Shown: positions 32,881 to 41,377, counted from the stretch's first letter. The stretch: 49,532 nucleotides of DNA from CADEEV01 sp032127875 (GCA_032127875.1 JAQBHI010000101.1:1-49532), one strand, 5' to 3'. The notes: generated from the letters alone by a model not told the origin. Program-made: numbers and translations.

Positions 32881-34646
32881 GCGAGCCCGGCCTGCCCGTC
32901 GTCTTCCAATACCAGCGCGCGCTCGACGAGTTCCGGCGCGAAGGGCACGGACCCCCGCTACTGAAGCGGATGTCCGAGCTGATCTCGCTGCTGGATCTCA
33001 CCACGACGCTGAACGGGGCGCTCTCGAGCGAGCAGATCCTGGACGCGGCGCTCTTGATCGTGCTGGGCGAGCTTCAGGCCTCGCGCGGTTGCCTGCTGGT
33101 CCGCGACGAGGCCGGTCGCTTCGCGCTGCGCGCCGGTCGCGGCCTGCCAGCGGGCGCGCCGCCGCAGGCCCCGGTCTTCTCAGAAGTTCCGGACCAGATC
33201 GTGCTGCAGCAGTCGGGTGCGTCCGCCGAGGCCTTCGCCGCCTACGGCCTGGAGCTGTTGTGCCCGGTGGAGAAGGGCGGGCGCACCATCGCGCTCTTGG
33301 GCCTTGGCCCGCGTGCAGGGCGTCCCTATCTCGACGTGGAGCGCGCTTTTTTGCGTAGCGTCGCGGCCTGCGCTGCGACGCCGATCGAGAACGGCTTGAT
33401 CCATCGCGAGTTGCGCCAACTCAACCAGCGCTTGTCGGTGAAGGTGTTCCAGCTCAACAACCTCTTCGACATCTCTCGCGAGCTGACGGCGAGCTTCGAC
33501 GAGGAGACGATCAAGAACCTGGTGACGAGCACGCTCATGGGCCACCTGATGGTCTCGCGCTGCGCTCTCTACCTGGCCGAGGCCGGCGGGGTCGCCCTGG
33601 CGCACGAGCGGGGCCCGCGCAGCGACGAGGCGAGTGCACTCCTCGATCCAGACGCCTCGACTCTGGTCGAGACGCTGCGGACGCCGCTGTGCACATCGGA
33701 GCTGCCCGCCGGATCGCTCCACGAGCGCCTGGTGCGGACCCGGATGGCCTTCCTGGTCCCGTTGCGCGTCGGCGACCGGACCGAGGGTTTCTTCGCCATC
33801 GGCGAGCGGGCCTCGGGCGCCGCCTTCACGGAAGAGGACGGCGATTTCGCCATGACGCTGGGCCGCCAGGCCGCCGCCGCCATCGAGGGCGTGCGGCTGC
33901 ACCGGATGCGCGTCGAGAAGCAGCGCCAGGACCGCGAAATGCAGATCGCGCGCGAGATCCAGCAGAGCCTGTTTCCGAGTGCGGTTCCGCAACTGGCAGG
34001 CTACGAGCTCGCCGCGGCCAGCCATCCCTGCTACCAGGTAGGGGGCGATCACTACGACTTCATTCCACTGCCGAACGGCCGGCTCGCGCTCACCATCGCG
34101 GACGTGTCGGGCAAGGGCGCCCCCGCGAGCATCCTGATGGCCTCCGTTCACGCCTCGCTGCGCGCGCTGGCCGGCACGCTCACGCCGTCGGCCTTGATGG
34201 ATCGCTTGACCCGCTTCCTCTACGAAAGCACGCAGGCGAACAAGTACGTGACGCTGTTCTATGCCGAACTCGATCCGCTCTCGCGGCGCCTCGCGTACGT
34301 GAACGCGGGCCACGTCCCGCCGTACCACCTGTGCCGCGACGGCGGGGTGCGCCGGCTCGTGGAGGGCGGCCCGGTGCTGGGCCTGATCGAGGACGTGGTC
34401 TTCGAGACCGGCGAAGTAACACTCCGCTCGGGGGAGAGCGTGACGATGGTGACGGACGGCGTCACCGAGGCGCTTTCGACCGCGGGCGAGGAGTACGGCG
34501 ATGGCCGCGTGGAGACGGCCTTGCGCGACACGGCCTCGCGTCCGGTGACGGAGGCGCTTCAATCCCTCGTCAGTTCCGCCACCACCTGGGCGGGCGACGC
34601 CGGCTGTTCCGACGACCTCACGATCCTGATGTTGAAGGCGCTCTAG
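32877..34646 (+). CDS. GAF-containing PP2C (SpoIIE/RsbU-type) phosphatase
   Basis: Product of 589 residues. Two GAF-like sensory regions (about 20-185 and 195-350), then a coiled linker MQIAREIQQSLFPS and a SpoIIE-type PP2C domain (about 360-589) with VGGDHYDF, IADVSGKGAPASILMA, YVNAGHVPPY and MVTDGVTEA. It should dephosphorylate the STAS protein encoded upstream when its GAF domains sense a signal. There is no membrane segment, so it is cytosolic. Completes the partner-switch module. Confidence 0.92.
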   Translation: MSEPGLPVVFQYQRALDEFRREGHGPPLLKRMSELISLLDLTTTLNGALSSEQILDAALLIVLGELQASRGCLLVRDEAGRFALRAGRGLPAGAPPQAPVFSEVPDQIVLQQSGASAEAFAAYGLELLCPVEKGGRTIALLGLGPRAGRPYLDVERAFLRSVAACAATPIENGLIHRELRQLNQRLSVKVFQLNNLFDISRELTASFDEETIKNLVTSTLMGHLMVSRCALYLAEAGGVALAHERGPRSDEASALLDPDASTLVETLRTPLCTSELPAGSLHERLVRTRMAFLVPLRVGDRTEGFFAIGERASGAAFTEEDGDFAMTLGRQAAAAIEGVRLHRMRVEKQRQDREMQIAREIQQSLFPSAVPQLAGYELAAASHPCYQVGGDHYDFIPLPNGRLALTIADVSGKGAPASILMASVHASLRALAGTLTPSALMDRLTRFLYESTQANKYVTLFYAELDPLSRRLAYVNAGHVPPYHLCRDGGVRRLVEGGPVLGLIEDVVFETGEVTLRSGESVTMVTDGVTEALSTAGEEYGDGRVETALRDTASRPVTEALQSLVSSATTWAGDAGCSDDLTILMLKAL

Positions 34647-34649
34647 ATC

Positions 34650-36053
34650 ATGACCCTCAGGCTCCACAACACGCTCACGGCCCGCGTCGAGGACTTCCTG
34701 CCCGAGACGCCGCCCGAGGTCCGCATGTACGTGTGCGGCCCGACGGTCTACAACCGGGCGCATATCGGCAACTTCCGCACCTTCGTCGCCACCGACGTGC
34801 TGCGACGCGCGCTGCGCCACCTGGGCTACCAGGTGACCGGCGTCATGAACGTCACGGACGTGGAGGACCGCATCATCAAGTTCGCTGCGGAGGCGGGCAC
34901 GGACCTGCGCGTTTTTACCGAGAAGTGGATCGCCGCCTTCGAGGAAGACATGGCCGCGATGCGCATCGAGCGGCCCGAGCACTTTCCACGCGCGACGGAT
35001 CACGTGCGCGAGATGATCGGTCTGATCGAGCGCCTCCACGCGCGGGGCCACACCTATTCGGCCGACGGCAGCATCTACTTCCGGATCGCCAGTTTCCCGC
35101 AGTACGGGCGGCTGTCGCGACTCGACGTGAGCGGCATCGAGGCCGGTGTGCGGGTGGACAACGACCGCTACGAGAAAGAGAACGCTCGGGATTTCGTACT
35201 CTGGAAATTCAAGAGCGACGAGCCGAAGTGGGCGCAGTGGGACGCGCCCTTCGGCCCGGGCCGGCCCGGCTGGCACATCGAGTGCTCGGCGATGGCCATG
35301 AAGTACCTGGGCGAGACTTTCGACCTGCACTGCGGCGGTGTCGACCTGATCTTTCCGCACCACGAAAACGAGATCGCGCAGAGCGAGGGCGGCACGGGGA
35401 AGCCCTTCGTAAGGCACTGGATGCACGTGGAGCACCTGCTGGTCGAGAACGAGACGATGTCGAAGAGCAAGGGTAATTTCCATATGGTCCGCGATCTGAT
35501 CGAGCAGGGGCACCGGCCGGACGCGATTCGCTATCTGCTCTGCCAGGCCCACTACGGCAAGAAGTTGAACTTCAGCTTCGAAGGCCTGCAGCACGCGGTG
35601 GCGGCACTCGAGCGGATCCACGGCTTCGTGCGTCGGCTGGACGAGGTGACCGGCGACGGCCCGGCGGCGCCCGCCGTCGAGGAAGCCAGCGCACGTTCGC
35701 GGAAGGCCTTCGACGCGGCGCTCTCCGAGGACCTGAACACGCCCGAGGCGTTGGCCGCGGTCCACAATCTGGTCTCCGACGGGAACAGTCTGCTCGCTGC
35801 AGGCGGCGTCACCGGCGCCGGGGCCTCGCTGTTGCGTGGGGCGATCGAGGCCTACGACCGGGTGTTCGCAGTCCTGCTGCCTTCGACCGAGGATCGCCTG
35901 AGCGCGGACCAGCAGAGCGTCTTCGACGCACGTCAGGCCGCGCGCAAGAACCGCGAGTTCCAGAAGGCCGATGCGGCCCGCGAAAAGCTGGAAGGTCTGG
36001 GTATCGTGCTGGAAGACACGCCCAGGGGAACGCGCTGGCGCCGCGGGAGGTAG
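34650..36053 (+). CDS. cysS: Cysteinyl-tRNA synthetase
   Basis: Charges tRNA-Cys; 467 residues, usual length. HIGH reads HIGN at residues 38-41 (GPTVYNRAHIGNFRTF), zinc ligands are in VCGPT, HIECSAMAM and PHHENE, and KMSKS is MSKSKGN. ATG 3 nt after the phosphatase gene. The tRNA it serves, tRNA-Cys, is 10.8 kb away at the far end of the decaying region, suggesting that the two may once have been closer. Confidence 0.97.
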   Translation: MTLRLHNTLTARVEDFLPETPPEVRMYVCGPTVYNRAHIGNFRTFVATDVLRRALRHLGYQVTGVMNVTDVEDRIIKFAAEAGTDLRVFTEKWIAAFEEDMAAMRIERPEHFPRATDHVREMIGLIERLHARGHTYSADGSIYFRIASFPQYGRLSRLDVSGIEAGVRVDNDRYEKENARDFVLWKFKSDEPKWAQWDAPFGPGRPGWHIECSAMAMKYLGETFDLHCGGVDLIFPHHENEIAQSEGGTGKPFVRHWMHVEHLLVENETMSKSKGNFHMVRDLIEQGHRPDAIRYLLCQAHYGKKLNFSFEGLQHAVAALERIHGFVRRLDEVTGDGPAAPAVEEASARSRKAFDAALSEDLNTPEALAAVHNLVSDGNSLLAAGGVTGAGASLLRGAIEAYDRVFAVLLPSTEDRLSADQQSVFDARQAARKNREFQKADAAREKLEGLGIVLEDTPRGTRWRRGR

Positions 36054-36418
36054 AGCGGGGGACAGTACCCGCCCGTGGCGGCAGCGGGGAGGACCTCGCC
36101 TGCCGTTACCTCCAGAAGGCGGGTTTCGTGATCCTCGCGCGCAACTACCGCTGTCGCGCCGGCGAAGTGGACGTCGTCGCCGGTGAGGGTAAGGCGACGG
36201 TTTTCATCGAGGTCAAGGAGCGCCACGGGACGTCACACGGCGAGGGCTTCGAGGCAGTGACCTCGAGCAAGCGCCTGCGGATTGTGACCGCGGCGCGAAT
36301 CTACGCGGCGAGCCACGGCCTCAGCGAATCGCCGCTGCGCTTCGACGTGGTTTCGATTGACTGGCGCGCCGGCAGCCCCCAGATTCGCCATGATCGGAGC
36401 GCTTTTTCGGCAGGTTAG
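36035..36418 (+). CDS. yraN: YraN/UPF0102 endonuclease-like protein, CTG start
   Basis: Predicted Holliday-junction-resolvase-like protein of 127 residues. Family core: GEDLACRYLQKAGF, ILARNYRCRAGEVDVVAGE and FIEVKERHG, with the restriction-enzyme-like Glu, Asp and Glu-x-Lys residues. The conserved GEDLACRYL segment lies before the first GTG (36128). The only NUG codon that includes it is CTG at 36035, overlapping the cysS end and preceded by AGGGGA with 5-nt spacing. The role is uncertain; it is often beside rnhB or lep genes. Confidence 0.85.
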   Translation: MAPREVERGTVPARGGSGEDLACRYLQKAGFVILARNYRCRAGEVDVVAGEGKATVFIEVKERHGTSHGEGFEAVTSSKRLRIVTAARIYAASHGLSESPLRFDVVSIDWRAGSPQIRHDRSAFSAG

Positions 36419-36459
36419 ATGGAAGTGGCCCCGCCGATCAAAGGTGCTATCGTCATCCA

Positions 36460-36772
36460 GTGACCCTTCCGCCCGGGACCGCCTCGGGCCGTACGAGGTC
36501 CTGGCCCCTTCGGGGCGGGCGGGATGGGCCAGGTCTCCCGCGCGCAGGAACGAGAGGCTCGACCGCGCCGGTGTGAAGGCCGCGCCCTCGGCCTCGATGC
36601 TCTCGGTGTGCCCGTTCACGGAGCACGGCACGGTCCTGGGAACGTTCCAGTCCTGGCCGGGAGCAGCTCGAAGCGAAGAGAGCGGACGCCCGATCCGGGC
36701 TGTTCGCGCGCGGCTCGTTCCTCTACGAGATGGCCACGAGCAAGAAGGCCTTCACCGGCAAGAGCCAGGCCA
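36460..36772 (+). pseudogene. Ser/Thr protein kinase, 5' fragment (broken)
   Basis: Remnant of a eukaryotic-like kinase gene. The first codons would read TLPPG then LGPYEVLAP, but a base is missing at about 36478, shifting the frame. The glycine-rich loop (GAGGMGQV) survives in shifted frames, and a large deletion removes the catalytic loop. It then resumes at a T-x-x-G-TVLGTFQ segment and FLYEMATSKKAFTGKSQA. The sequence stops matching kinase exactly at the end of a 20-bp sequence that reappears at 39010, where the next kinase segment begins. Not expressible. Confidence 0.85.
36753..36772 (+). repeat. 20-bp direct repeat, left copy (insertion duplication)
   Basis: CACCGGCAAGAGCCAGGCCA, identical to 39010-39029. 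It encodes the TGKSQA segment of the kinase and is the point where the kinase pseudogene is interrupted. The DNA between the copies (36773-39009) carries the GGDEF-EAL gene. Confidence 0.85.
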
Positions 36773-36776
36773 ACTG

Positions 36777-38831
36777 TCAGGCTCGCGTTGCTGGAACGAC
36801 GTTGTCCGTGCGGGGTGCTACGTGCGAGGCGAGCATCGCGCCCACCGCTGCGGCGTCCACCGCCTTCGAGAACAAGTAGCCCTGCGCCAGGCCACAGCCG
36901 AGGCTGTCCAGCGCCAGGCGCTGGCCCTCGCCCTCCACCCCCTCGGCGATCACTTCCATGCCGAGGTTCTTGGCCAGCATGAGGATCGTCTCCACGATGC
37001 GCCGCTGCTTGCCGAGCAGGTTCATCGAGTGCACGAAGGAACGGTCGATCTTGAGTGTGTCGACGGGGAAGAGGTGCAGGTAGCTGAGTGACGAATAGCC
37101 GGTGCCGAAGTCGTCGATGCTGATCCGAATCCCCAGCTCCTTGAACCGACTCAACACCACCGTGACGAGGTCGGGCCGCTGCATGATCACGCTCTCCGTG
37201 ATCTCGAGGTGAAGGCTGCCTGGGTCGAACCCGGTGCGCTTCAGGATCTGCTCGACCGCCTCGCCGATGTCGCCCTCCAGCAGCTGGCGCGCCGAGAGGT
37301 TGACGCTCAAGCTCATCGGAGGGTCGTGGGGGAAATCGAGCTCCCAACGCCGCATCTGGCGGCAGGCCTCTTCGAGGACCCAGCGCCCGAGCTCGACGAT
37401 CAAGCCGGTTTCCTCGGCCCGCGGGATGAACTCGCCCGGCAGGATCAGACCACGGGTCGGGTGGTGCCAGCGCACCAGCGCCTCGAAGCCCGTGACGTCG
37501 CCCTCGTTGATGCGCACCACCGGTTGGTAATGCACCTCGAACTCGCCCCGCTCCAGCGCGCGCCGCAGGTCGTTCTCGAGACTGAGCGAAGCGATCGCCT
37601 GGGCGTGCATGTGGCTGTCGAAGACCTGGTGGCGCGCCTTGCCCGAGGCCTTCGCGCGGGACATTGCGGTGTCCGCGTCGCGGATCAGGTCCTCGGGGCG
37701 CTGGCCGTCGTCGGTGGCGATGGCGATCCCGATGCTGGCGCTCGTGAAGACCTCGAGTTCGGAGATGCGAAACACTCGGCCGATCTCCCCCTGGATACGC
37801 TCGGCCGCGTGGGTGGCGTCGGCCAACGCCCCGACGGCCTCGAGCAGGACGGCGAACTCGTCGCCGCCGAGCCGGGCTACGGTGTCCTCGGGCCGGATGC
37901 AGCGCTCCAGGCGCCGGGCCACCTCGCACAGCAACTGGTCGCCCACGGCGTGCCCGAGGCTGTCGTTCACGAGCTTGAAGCGGTCGAGATCGAGGAACAA
38001 GACGCTGCAGTGGCTTTCCGAGTGCCGCTTCGCGCGTGCCAGCGCCTGGCCCAGACGGTCGAGCAGCAGCGTGCGATTCGGCAGGCCGGTGAGCGAATCG
38101 TAGAGCGCATCGTGACGCAGCTGCTCTTCGACCGCGCGGCGCGCGCTGATATCGCTCAGCGCTCCCACGCGGCGTAGCGGCGTGCCATCGGCGCCGCGTA
38201 CCGTGACCCACCGGCTGAGCATGTAGCGGTAGCTGCCATCCTTGTGGAGCAACCGATGCTCGTTCTCAGTGTGGCTTTCGGGCGCGTTCTCGGCCAGCCG
38301 GGCGCGCAATGCCGCAGCGTCTTCGGAATGGACCCTCGAAAACCATTCCTCGGTTCGCGGCTCGATCTCGTGTTCTTCGTAGCCCAGCATCGACTTCCAG
38401 CGCGGCGAAAAATGAATTTCTCCGCTCGCCACGTTCCAGTCCCAAAGCCCTTCGCTCGCTGCGCTCGCTGCCAATGCGTAGCGCTCCTGGCTTCCGAGTA
38501 GCTGGCGCTGCGAGCCGTCGAGGATCTCGAGCAGGCTGTTGATCGAGCTGCCGAGGTCGGAGAGCTCGTCCCGACCACGGACGTCCACGCGCACCGACAG
38601 GTTCTGCTCGGCGCAGATTGTCTTGAGCCTGGCCGACAGGAGCTCGACCCGAGACAGGACGGTTCGCTCGATCAAGATCAGTATGGAGCCCCCGACCACG
38701 AAGCCGGCCAGGAGCAGCGCCGTGGCGTGGACGTTGTCGATCACCAGCCAGCGCGAGGCGAACTGGAGCAGCAGCGTGAAGGCCGCGAGCGTGACCCCGA
38801 CGATCAGCAAGGTCTTTGCGCGCAACCTCAC
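36777..38831 (-). CDS. PAS-GGDEF-EAL cyclic-di-GMP enzyme, membrane-anchored
   Basis: Product of 684 residues. Two N-terminal membrane helices, a HAMP-like region (about 65-115), a PAS domain (about 120-245, WDWNVASGEIHFSPRW), a GGDEF domain with intact GGDEF (about 322-326) and an EAL domain with EALVRW and DDFGTGYSS. Both catalytic signatures are complete, so it may make or degrade cyclic-di-GMP. Its stop lies 5 bp beyond the 20-bp direct repeat that splits the Ser/Thr kinase pseudogene, so the gene seems to sit on an inserted 2.2-kb segment. GTG start; TATAAG (38861-38856) may be the -10 box. Confidence 0.92.
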   Translation of the reverse strand: MRLRAKTLLIVGVTLAAFTLLLQFASRWLVIDNVHATALLLAGFVVGGSILILIERTVLSRVELLSARLKTICAEQNLSVRVDVRGRDELSDLGSSINSLLEILDGSQRQLLGSQERYALAASAASEGLWDWNVASGEIHFSPRWKSMLGYEEHEIEPRTEEWFSRVHSEDAAALRARLAENAPESHTENEHRLLHKDGSYRYMLSRWVTVRGADGTPLRRVGALSDISARRAVEEQLRHDALYDSLTGLPNRTLLLDRLGQALARAKRHSESHCSVLFLDLDRFKLVNDSLGHAVGDQLLCEVARRLERCIRPEDTVARLGGDEFAVLLEAVGALADATHAAERIQGEIGRVFRISELEVFTSASIGIAIATDDGQRPEDLIRDADTAMSRAKASGKARHQVFDSHMHAQAIASLSLENDLRRALERGEFEVHYQPVVRINEGDVTGFEALVRWHHPTRGLILPGEFIPRAEETGLIVELGRWVLEEACRQMRRWELDFPHDPPMSLSVNLSARQLLEGDIGEAVEQILKRTGFDPGSLHLEITESVIMQRPDLVTVVLSRFKELGIRISIDDFGTGYSSLSYLHLFPVDTLKIDRSFVHSMNLLGKQRRIVETILMLAKNLGMEVIAEGVEGEGQRLALDSLGCGLAQGYLFSKAVDAAAVGAMLASHVAPRTDNVVPATRA

Positions 38832-39009
38832 GGCCCGAAGTCCTCAAGCGGCGACCTTATAGTCACGGAGGGTAGCGTAAGTGTAGCAGAGACGCCGTTG
38901 CGCCGCCGCAGGCTGGGAAGGGCCAAGGTGCCGACGGACGAGAGCCCGCTGGACGGCGTTTCCATGCCGGGGTCGTCACGTGTGTTCGAACGAGTCGTCC
39001 GTCGACCTC

Positions 39010-39029
39010 CACCGGCAAGAGCCAGGCCA
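39010..39029 (+). repeat. 20-bp direct repeat, right copy
   Basis: Identical to 36753-36772. The kinase sequence resumes here in frame as TGKSQASLIAAILS. Confidence 0.85.
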
Positions 39030-39240
39030 GCCTGATCGCCGCCATCCTCTCCGCGGAACCGCCTGCGCTCGCGTCGGTTCAGCCCATGACCCAGCCAGCG
39101 CTGGAGCGGCTCGTGAAGGTGTGTCTGGCCAAGGAGCCCGACGACCGCAGAGGACAGCCCACGACGCGACGCTGGAGCTCGACAGCCTGAGCGGCACCGC
39201 GAGCCCGGGCCAGACGAGAAGGAGAACCAAGAGGCCAACA
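39010..39240 (+). pseudogene. Ser/Thr protein kinase, C-lobe fragment
   Basis: Continues the kinase of 36460-36772 on the other side of the inserted segment: TGKSQASLIAAILSAEPPAL, SVQPMTQPALERLVKVCLAK, then EPDDR. A frameshift follows and the next recognisable piece, AHDATLELDSL, is in another frame. Between here and about 39336 the expected transmembrane linker region has no coherent frame. Confidence 0.85.
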
Positions 39241-39335
39241 CGCGGGATCGGGGGCGCAAGCGTTTCCCGGCGAGCGACGCTCGCGCCGCAAGCCTTATAT
39301 GCTCAGCCGTCCCTGGCGCGGGGCGGTCGCAAGGC

Positions 39336-40181
39336 ACGATCGGAGAACCGGGCCCCTACGACAATCCGGCCCTCACACCGGACGACGCGCGGCTCGCCGT
39401 CACGAGGCAGGACTCGGGCCCGAGGAGCGGCCAGATCTGGCTCTTCGACTTGGCGCGCGGGTCGCCGAGGCGCTTCACGCTCGGGGCGGCGGCGTACGAC
39501 GCTCCGACCTGGTCGCGCGACGGTCAGCACGTCTACTTCGCCGCGAACCCCGAAAGAAGCGACCGCTGGGAGATTCGCCGGAAGCCCTGGGATAGCGCCG
39601 GCGGTGAGGAAGTCGTCCTCGAAGCCAATAGGCCTATCGAGCCTCAGGACGTCTCTCCCGACGGCCGATTCCTCGCCTACCAGACTCGAGGCCTGGATGT
39701 GCAGTGGGACCTGATGCTCTTACCCCTCCAGGGAGAGAAGACTTCGGCCGACCTCGTTCGGACTCCGCGCTGGGAGTACCAGCCGCAGTTCTCTCCGGAT
39801 GGCCGCTTGCTCGCCTATGGCGCCGGCGATGAGGCGATTGCCGAAGTGTATGTGCAGCCCTATCCAGACACGGGCGCGCGCTGGCAGATCGCGGCCTCGG
39901 GCAGGCAGCCCCGCTGGCGACGCGACGGCAAGGAGCTCTTCTACCTGGCTCCCGACGGCAAGCTCATGGCGATCGACATCGAGGCCACCCCTCGCGGCTT
40001 GACCGTGGGCCCGCCGCGCGCCCTCTTCTCGACCCTGGTCAACTCCACGGAGGGGCGGAACTGCTACGTCGTGGCACGAGGCGGGCAACGGTTCCTGTTT
40101 GCGAACCCCGTGCGGGAAAGCGGGCTGGCTCCCGTCACCATCGTCCTGAACTGGGCCGCCGAGCACCAAAAGGAACCCTGA
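39336..40181 (+). pseudogene. Ser/Thr protein kinase, C-terminal PD40 propeller fragment
   Basis: In-frame remainder of the kinase: TIGEPGPYDNPALTPDDARL, then WLFDLARGSPRRF, TWSRDGQHVYFAA, SPDGRFLAYQT and the usual end VTIVLNWAAEH. This is the beta-propeller (WD40-like PD40) tail found on acidobacterial kinases. The frame is open for over 270 codons; internal TTG (39450) could in principle start a separate 243-residue product, but no ribosome-binding site supports it. Confidence 0.85.
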
Positions 40182-40200
40182 GCGACTTCTCCGACGTGCC

Positions 40201-40494
40201 CTACCGTCGGTACGCGGACTCGTGATCGGGGTGAAGGGAGATGATGCGGAGGAAGTCGTCATCGCGGTAGGCGATCGCACGACCCTTCTCGCTCAGCTTG
40301 AGCGAGTATGCCGTGGCGCCGTTCGGCGTACGAATGTGCCGGATCGCCTCCCACTTGAAGCCCGTGTGACGGTACAGTGTGTTCCAGTCGAGCTCTCGGA
40401 GTCGCCGGAGCGAGCCCACGACCTGCTTCAGCTCCGAATGCTCCAGGCGAAAGAACACCTCTTGGAACTCGGGGCTGTTCAGGTCGAGCCTGAC
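40201..40494 (-). CDS. RelE/YoeB-like toxin of a toxin-antitoxin pair, start codon doubtful
   Basis: Basic protein of about 97 residues: RLDLNSPEFQEVF, a helical pair (RLEHSELKQVVGSLRRL), WNTLYRHTGFKWEAI, YSLKLSEKGRAIAYRDDDF and ending LHPDHESAYR. This layout is that of RelE-superfamily mRNA interferases, with the C-terminal His/Tyr cluster. The expected first residue before RLDLN is encoded by GTC (40494-40492), 7 nt after GGAGG, so the start may have mutated from GTG. CTG at 40482 (codons NSPEF) is the only nearby NUG. Downstream of the antitoxin by 4 nt. Confidence 0.7.
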   Translation of the reverse strand, partial: VRLDLNSPEFQEVFFRLEHSELKQVVGSLRRLRELDWNTLYRHTGFKWEAIRHIRTPNGATAYSLKLSEKGRAIAYRDDDFLRIISLHPDHESAYRR

Positions 40495-40498
40495 CCGG

Positions 40499-40798
40499 CT
40501 ACCTCCGGCGGCCAACCGGCCGGCTCCGACGCTTCGCTCTCCGCTTCGGCAAGAAGTCCACGGCCGACTCCTGGGGCTCGGTTTCCCTGGCCCAGGCGAG
40601 CCCTCGTGCGATCTTCGAAATATGGGGCTCCTCCAGCGTCCAGAGCTGGCTCTCCGGGACCATGGCCACGGCCCGGAGCAGCACGCTGCCGTCCTCGAGA
40701 CGCTGGAGCTCCAGGGTCTTGCCCGCGTAGCGCTTCCCCAACGAGATCTGCCCGCTCTTTCCAACGACCTTGATCTCGCCGATTGCCGTTATCGCCAC
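40499..40798 (-). CDS. AbrB/MazE-like antitoxin
   Basis: About 99 residues. The N-terminus IGEIKVVGKSGQISLGKRYA is a swapped-hairpin AbrB-type DNA-binding domain, then LELQRLEDGSVLLRAVAMVP and SQLWTLEEPHISKIARGLAWA. The last 20 residues are very basic; the +1 frame over the same bases gives an acidic tail (LAEAESEASEPAGWPPEV) ending in TGA that overlaps a toxin CTG, so a frameshift is possible. Start: GTG 40798 with AGGTGAGG 5 nt before it; GTG 40804 is an alternative. Confidence 0.7.
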   Translation of the reverse strand: MAITAIGEIKVVGKSGQISLGKRYAGKTLELQRLEDGSVLLRAVAMVPESQLWTLEEPHISKIARGLAWARETEPQESAVDFLPKRRAKRRSRPVGRRR

Positions 40799-40815
40799 GA
40801 TCACCTCACCTAGGT

Positions 40816-40860
40816 TTCATGCCTTCATGCCATCGTACGGCATGACGCACTTGCCAGCAA
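40816..40860 (-). promoter_or_regulatory. Toxin-antitoxin promoter with overlapping operator
   Basis: On the minus strand: TTGCTG (-35, 40860-40855), 17-bp spacer, TACGAT (-10, 40837-40832). The -10 box sits in the centre of an inverted repeat CATGCC (40826-40831)/GGCATG (40839-40844), and a further direct half-site TTCATGCC lies at 40816-40823 beside 40824-40831. This is the arrangement expected for autorepression by the antitoxin. Confidence 0.7.
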
Positions 40861-40965
40861 CTAGGCGGTCGCGACCGCATGCTCCAGAGGCGACAGGCTT
40901 TCCCGTCAGGCATCCGGGCCAAGCTCCGAAGCTGAGGACGCCGGTAGGGCGCGGCGACTTGACGC

Positions 40966-41053
40966 GAGGTCCTGGCCCCCCTCGGGGCGGGCGGGATGGG
41001 CGAGGTCTACCGCGCGAAGGACACGAGGCTCGACCGCCAGCGCTTCGAGCGCT
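40966..41053 (+). pseudogene. Second Ser/Thr kinase N-terminal fragment
   Basis: About 28 codons matching the ATP-binding loop of the same kinase family: EVLAPLGAGGMGEVYRAKD, then TRLDRQ, followed by a stop. Nothing upstream or downstream continues it. It is closer to the intact consensus than the copy at 36.5 kb, so it derives from a different kinase gene. Confidence 0.85.
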
Positions 41054-41377
41054 AACCGCGGCCGTCGCGCGGAACGCTCCCGCATTCGCAACTCGATCGT
41101 GTCCCCACCCAACCTCGGCTTCAACAGCTACGCCGTCCCTGCTATGGTTCCCCATGGCGTCATCCTCCGGCACCCGCCGGCAAGCGGGCGCAGTCGCTTT
41201 TGATTACAACTGCGCTGGATGATGACGCCTTCAGAACTTTTCCACCAGATCAGAGACACGGCCCTCCTCGCTGTAGGTCGTGCCCTCAGCGTTGAATGCG
41301 AGGCGGGCCGGGAGGAGGGGAGCGGGTACGCGCCGCGTATATCGGCGTAAGATTTTCCCCTGCGCAGGAGATTGCCC
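41054..41377 (+). other. Intergenic stretch before mmsA
   Basis: No gene seen. It is lower in GC than its surroundings. The last part holds TATATC/TAAGAT-like -10 candidates (about 41337-41356) and AGGAG 7 nt before the mmsA ATG. Confidence 0.5.

Noticed and set aside
33180..35765. Very long minus-strand open frame opposite the PP2C and cysS genes (861 codons), and similar frames at 6317-8293 and 14507-16147
   Set aside because: They mirror well-recognised genes on the other strand, show Arg/Ala/His-rich nonsense composition and match no family. Long antisense frames are expected at this GC content.
39450..40181. Independent TolB-like propeller protein
   Set aside because: Kinase-tail similarity continues in frame upstream of the TTG to about 39336, so it is the 3' part of the broken kinase gene.
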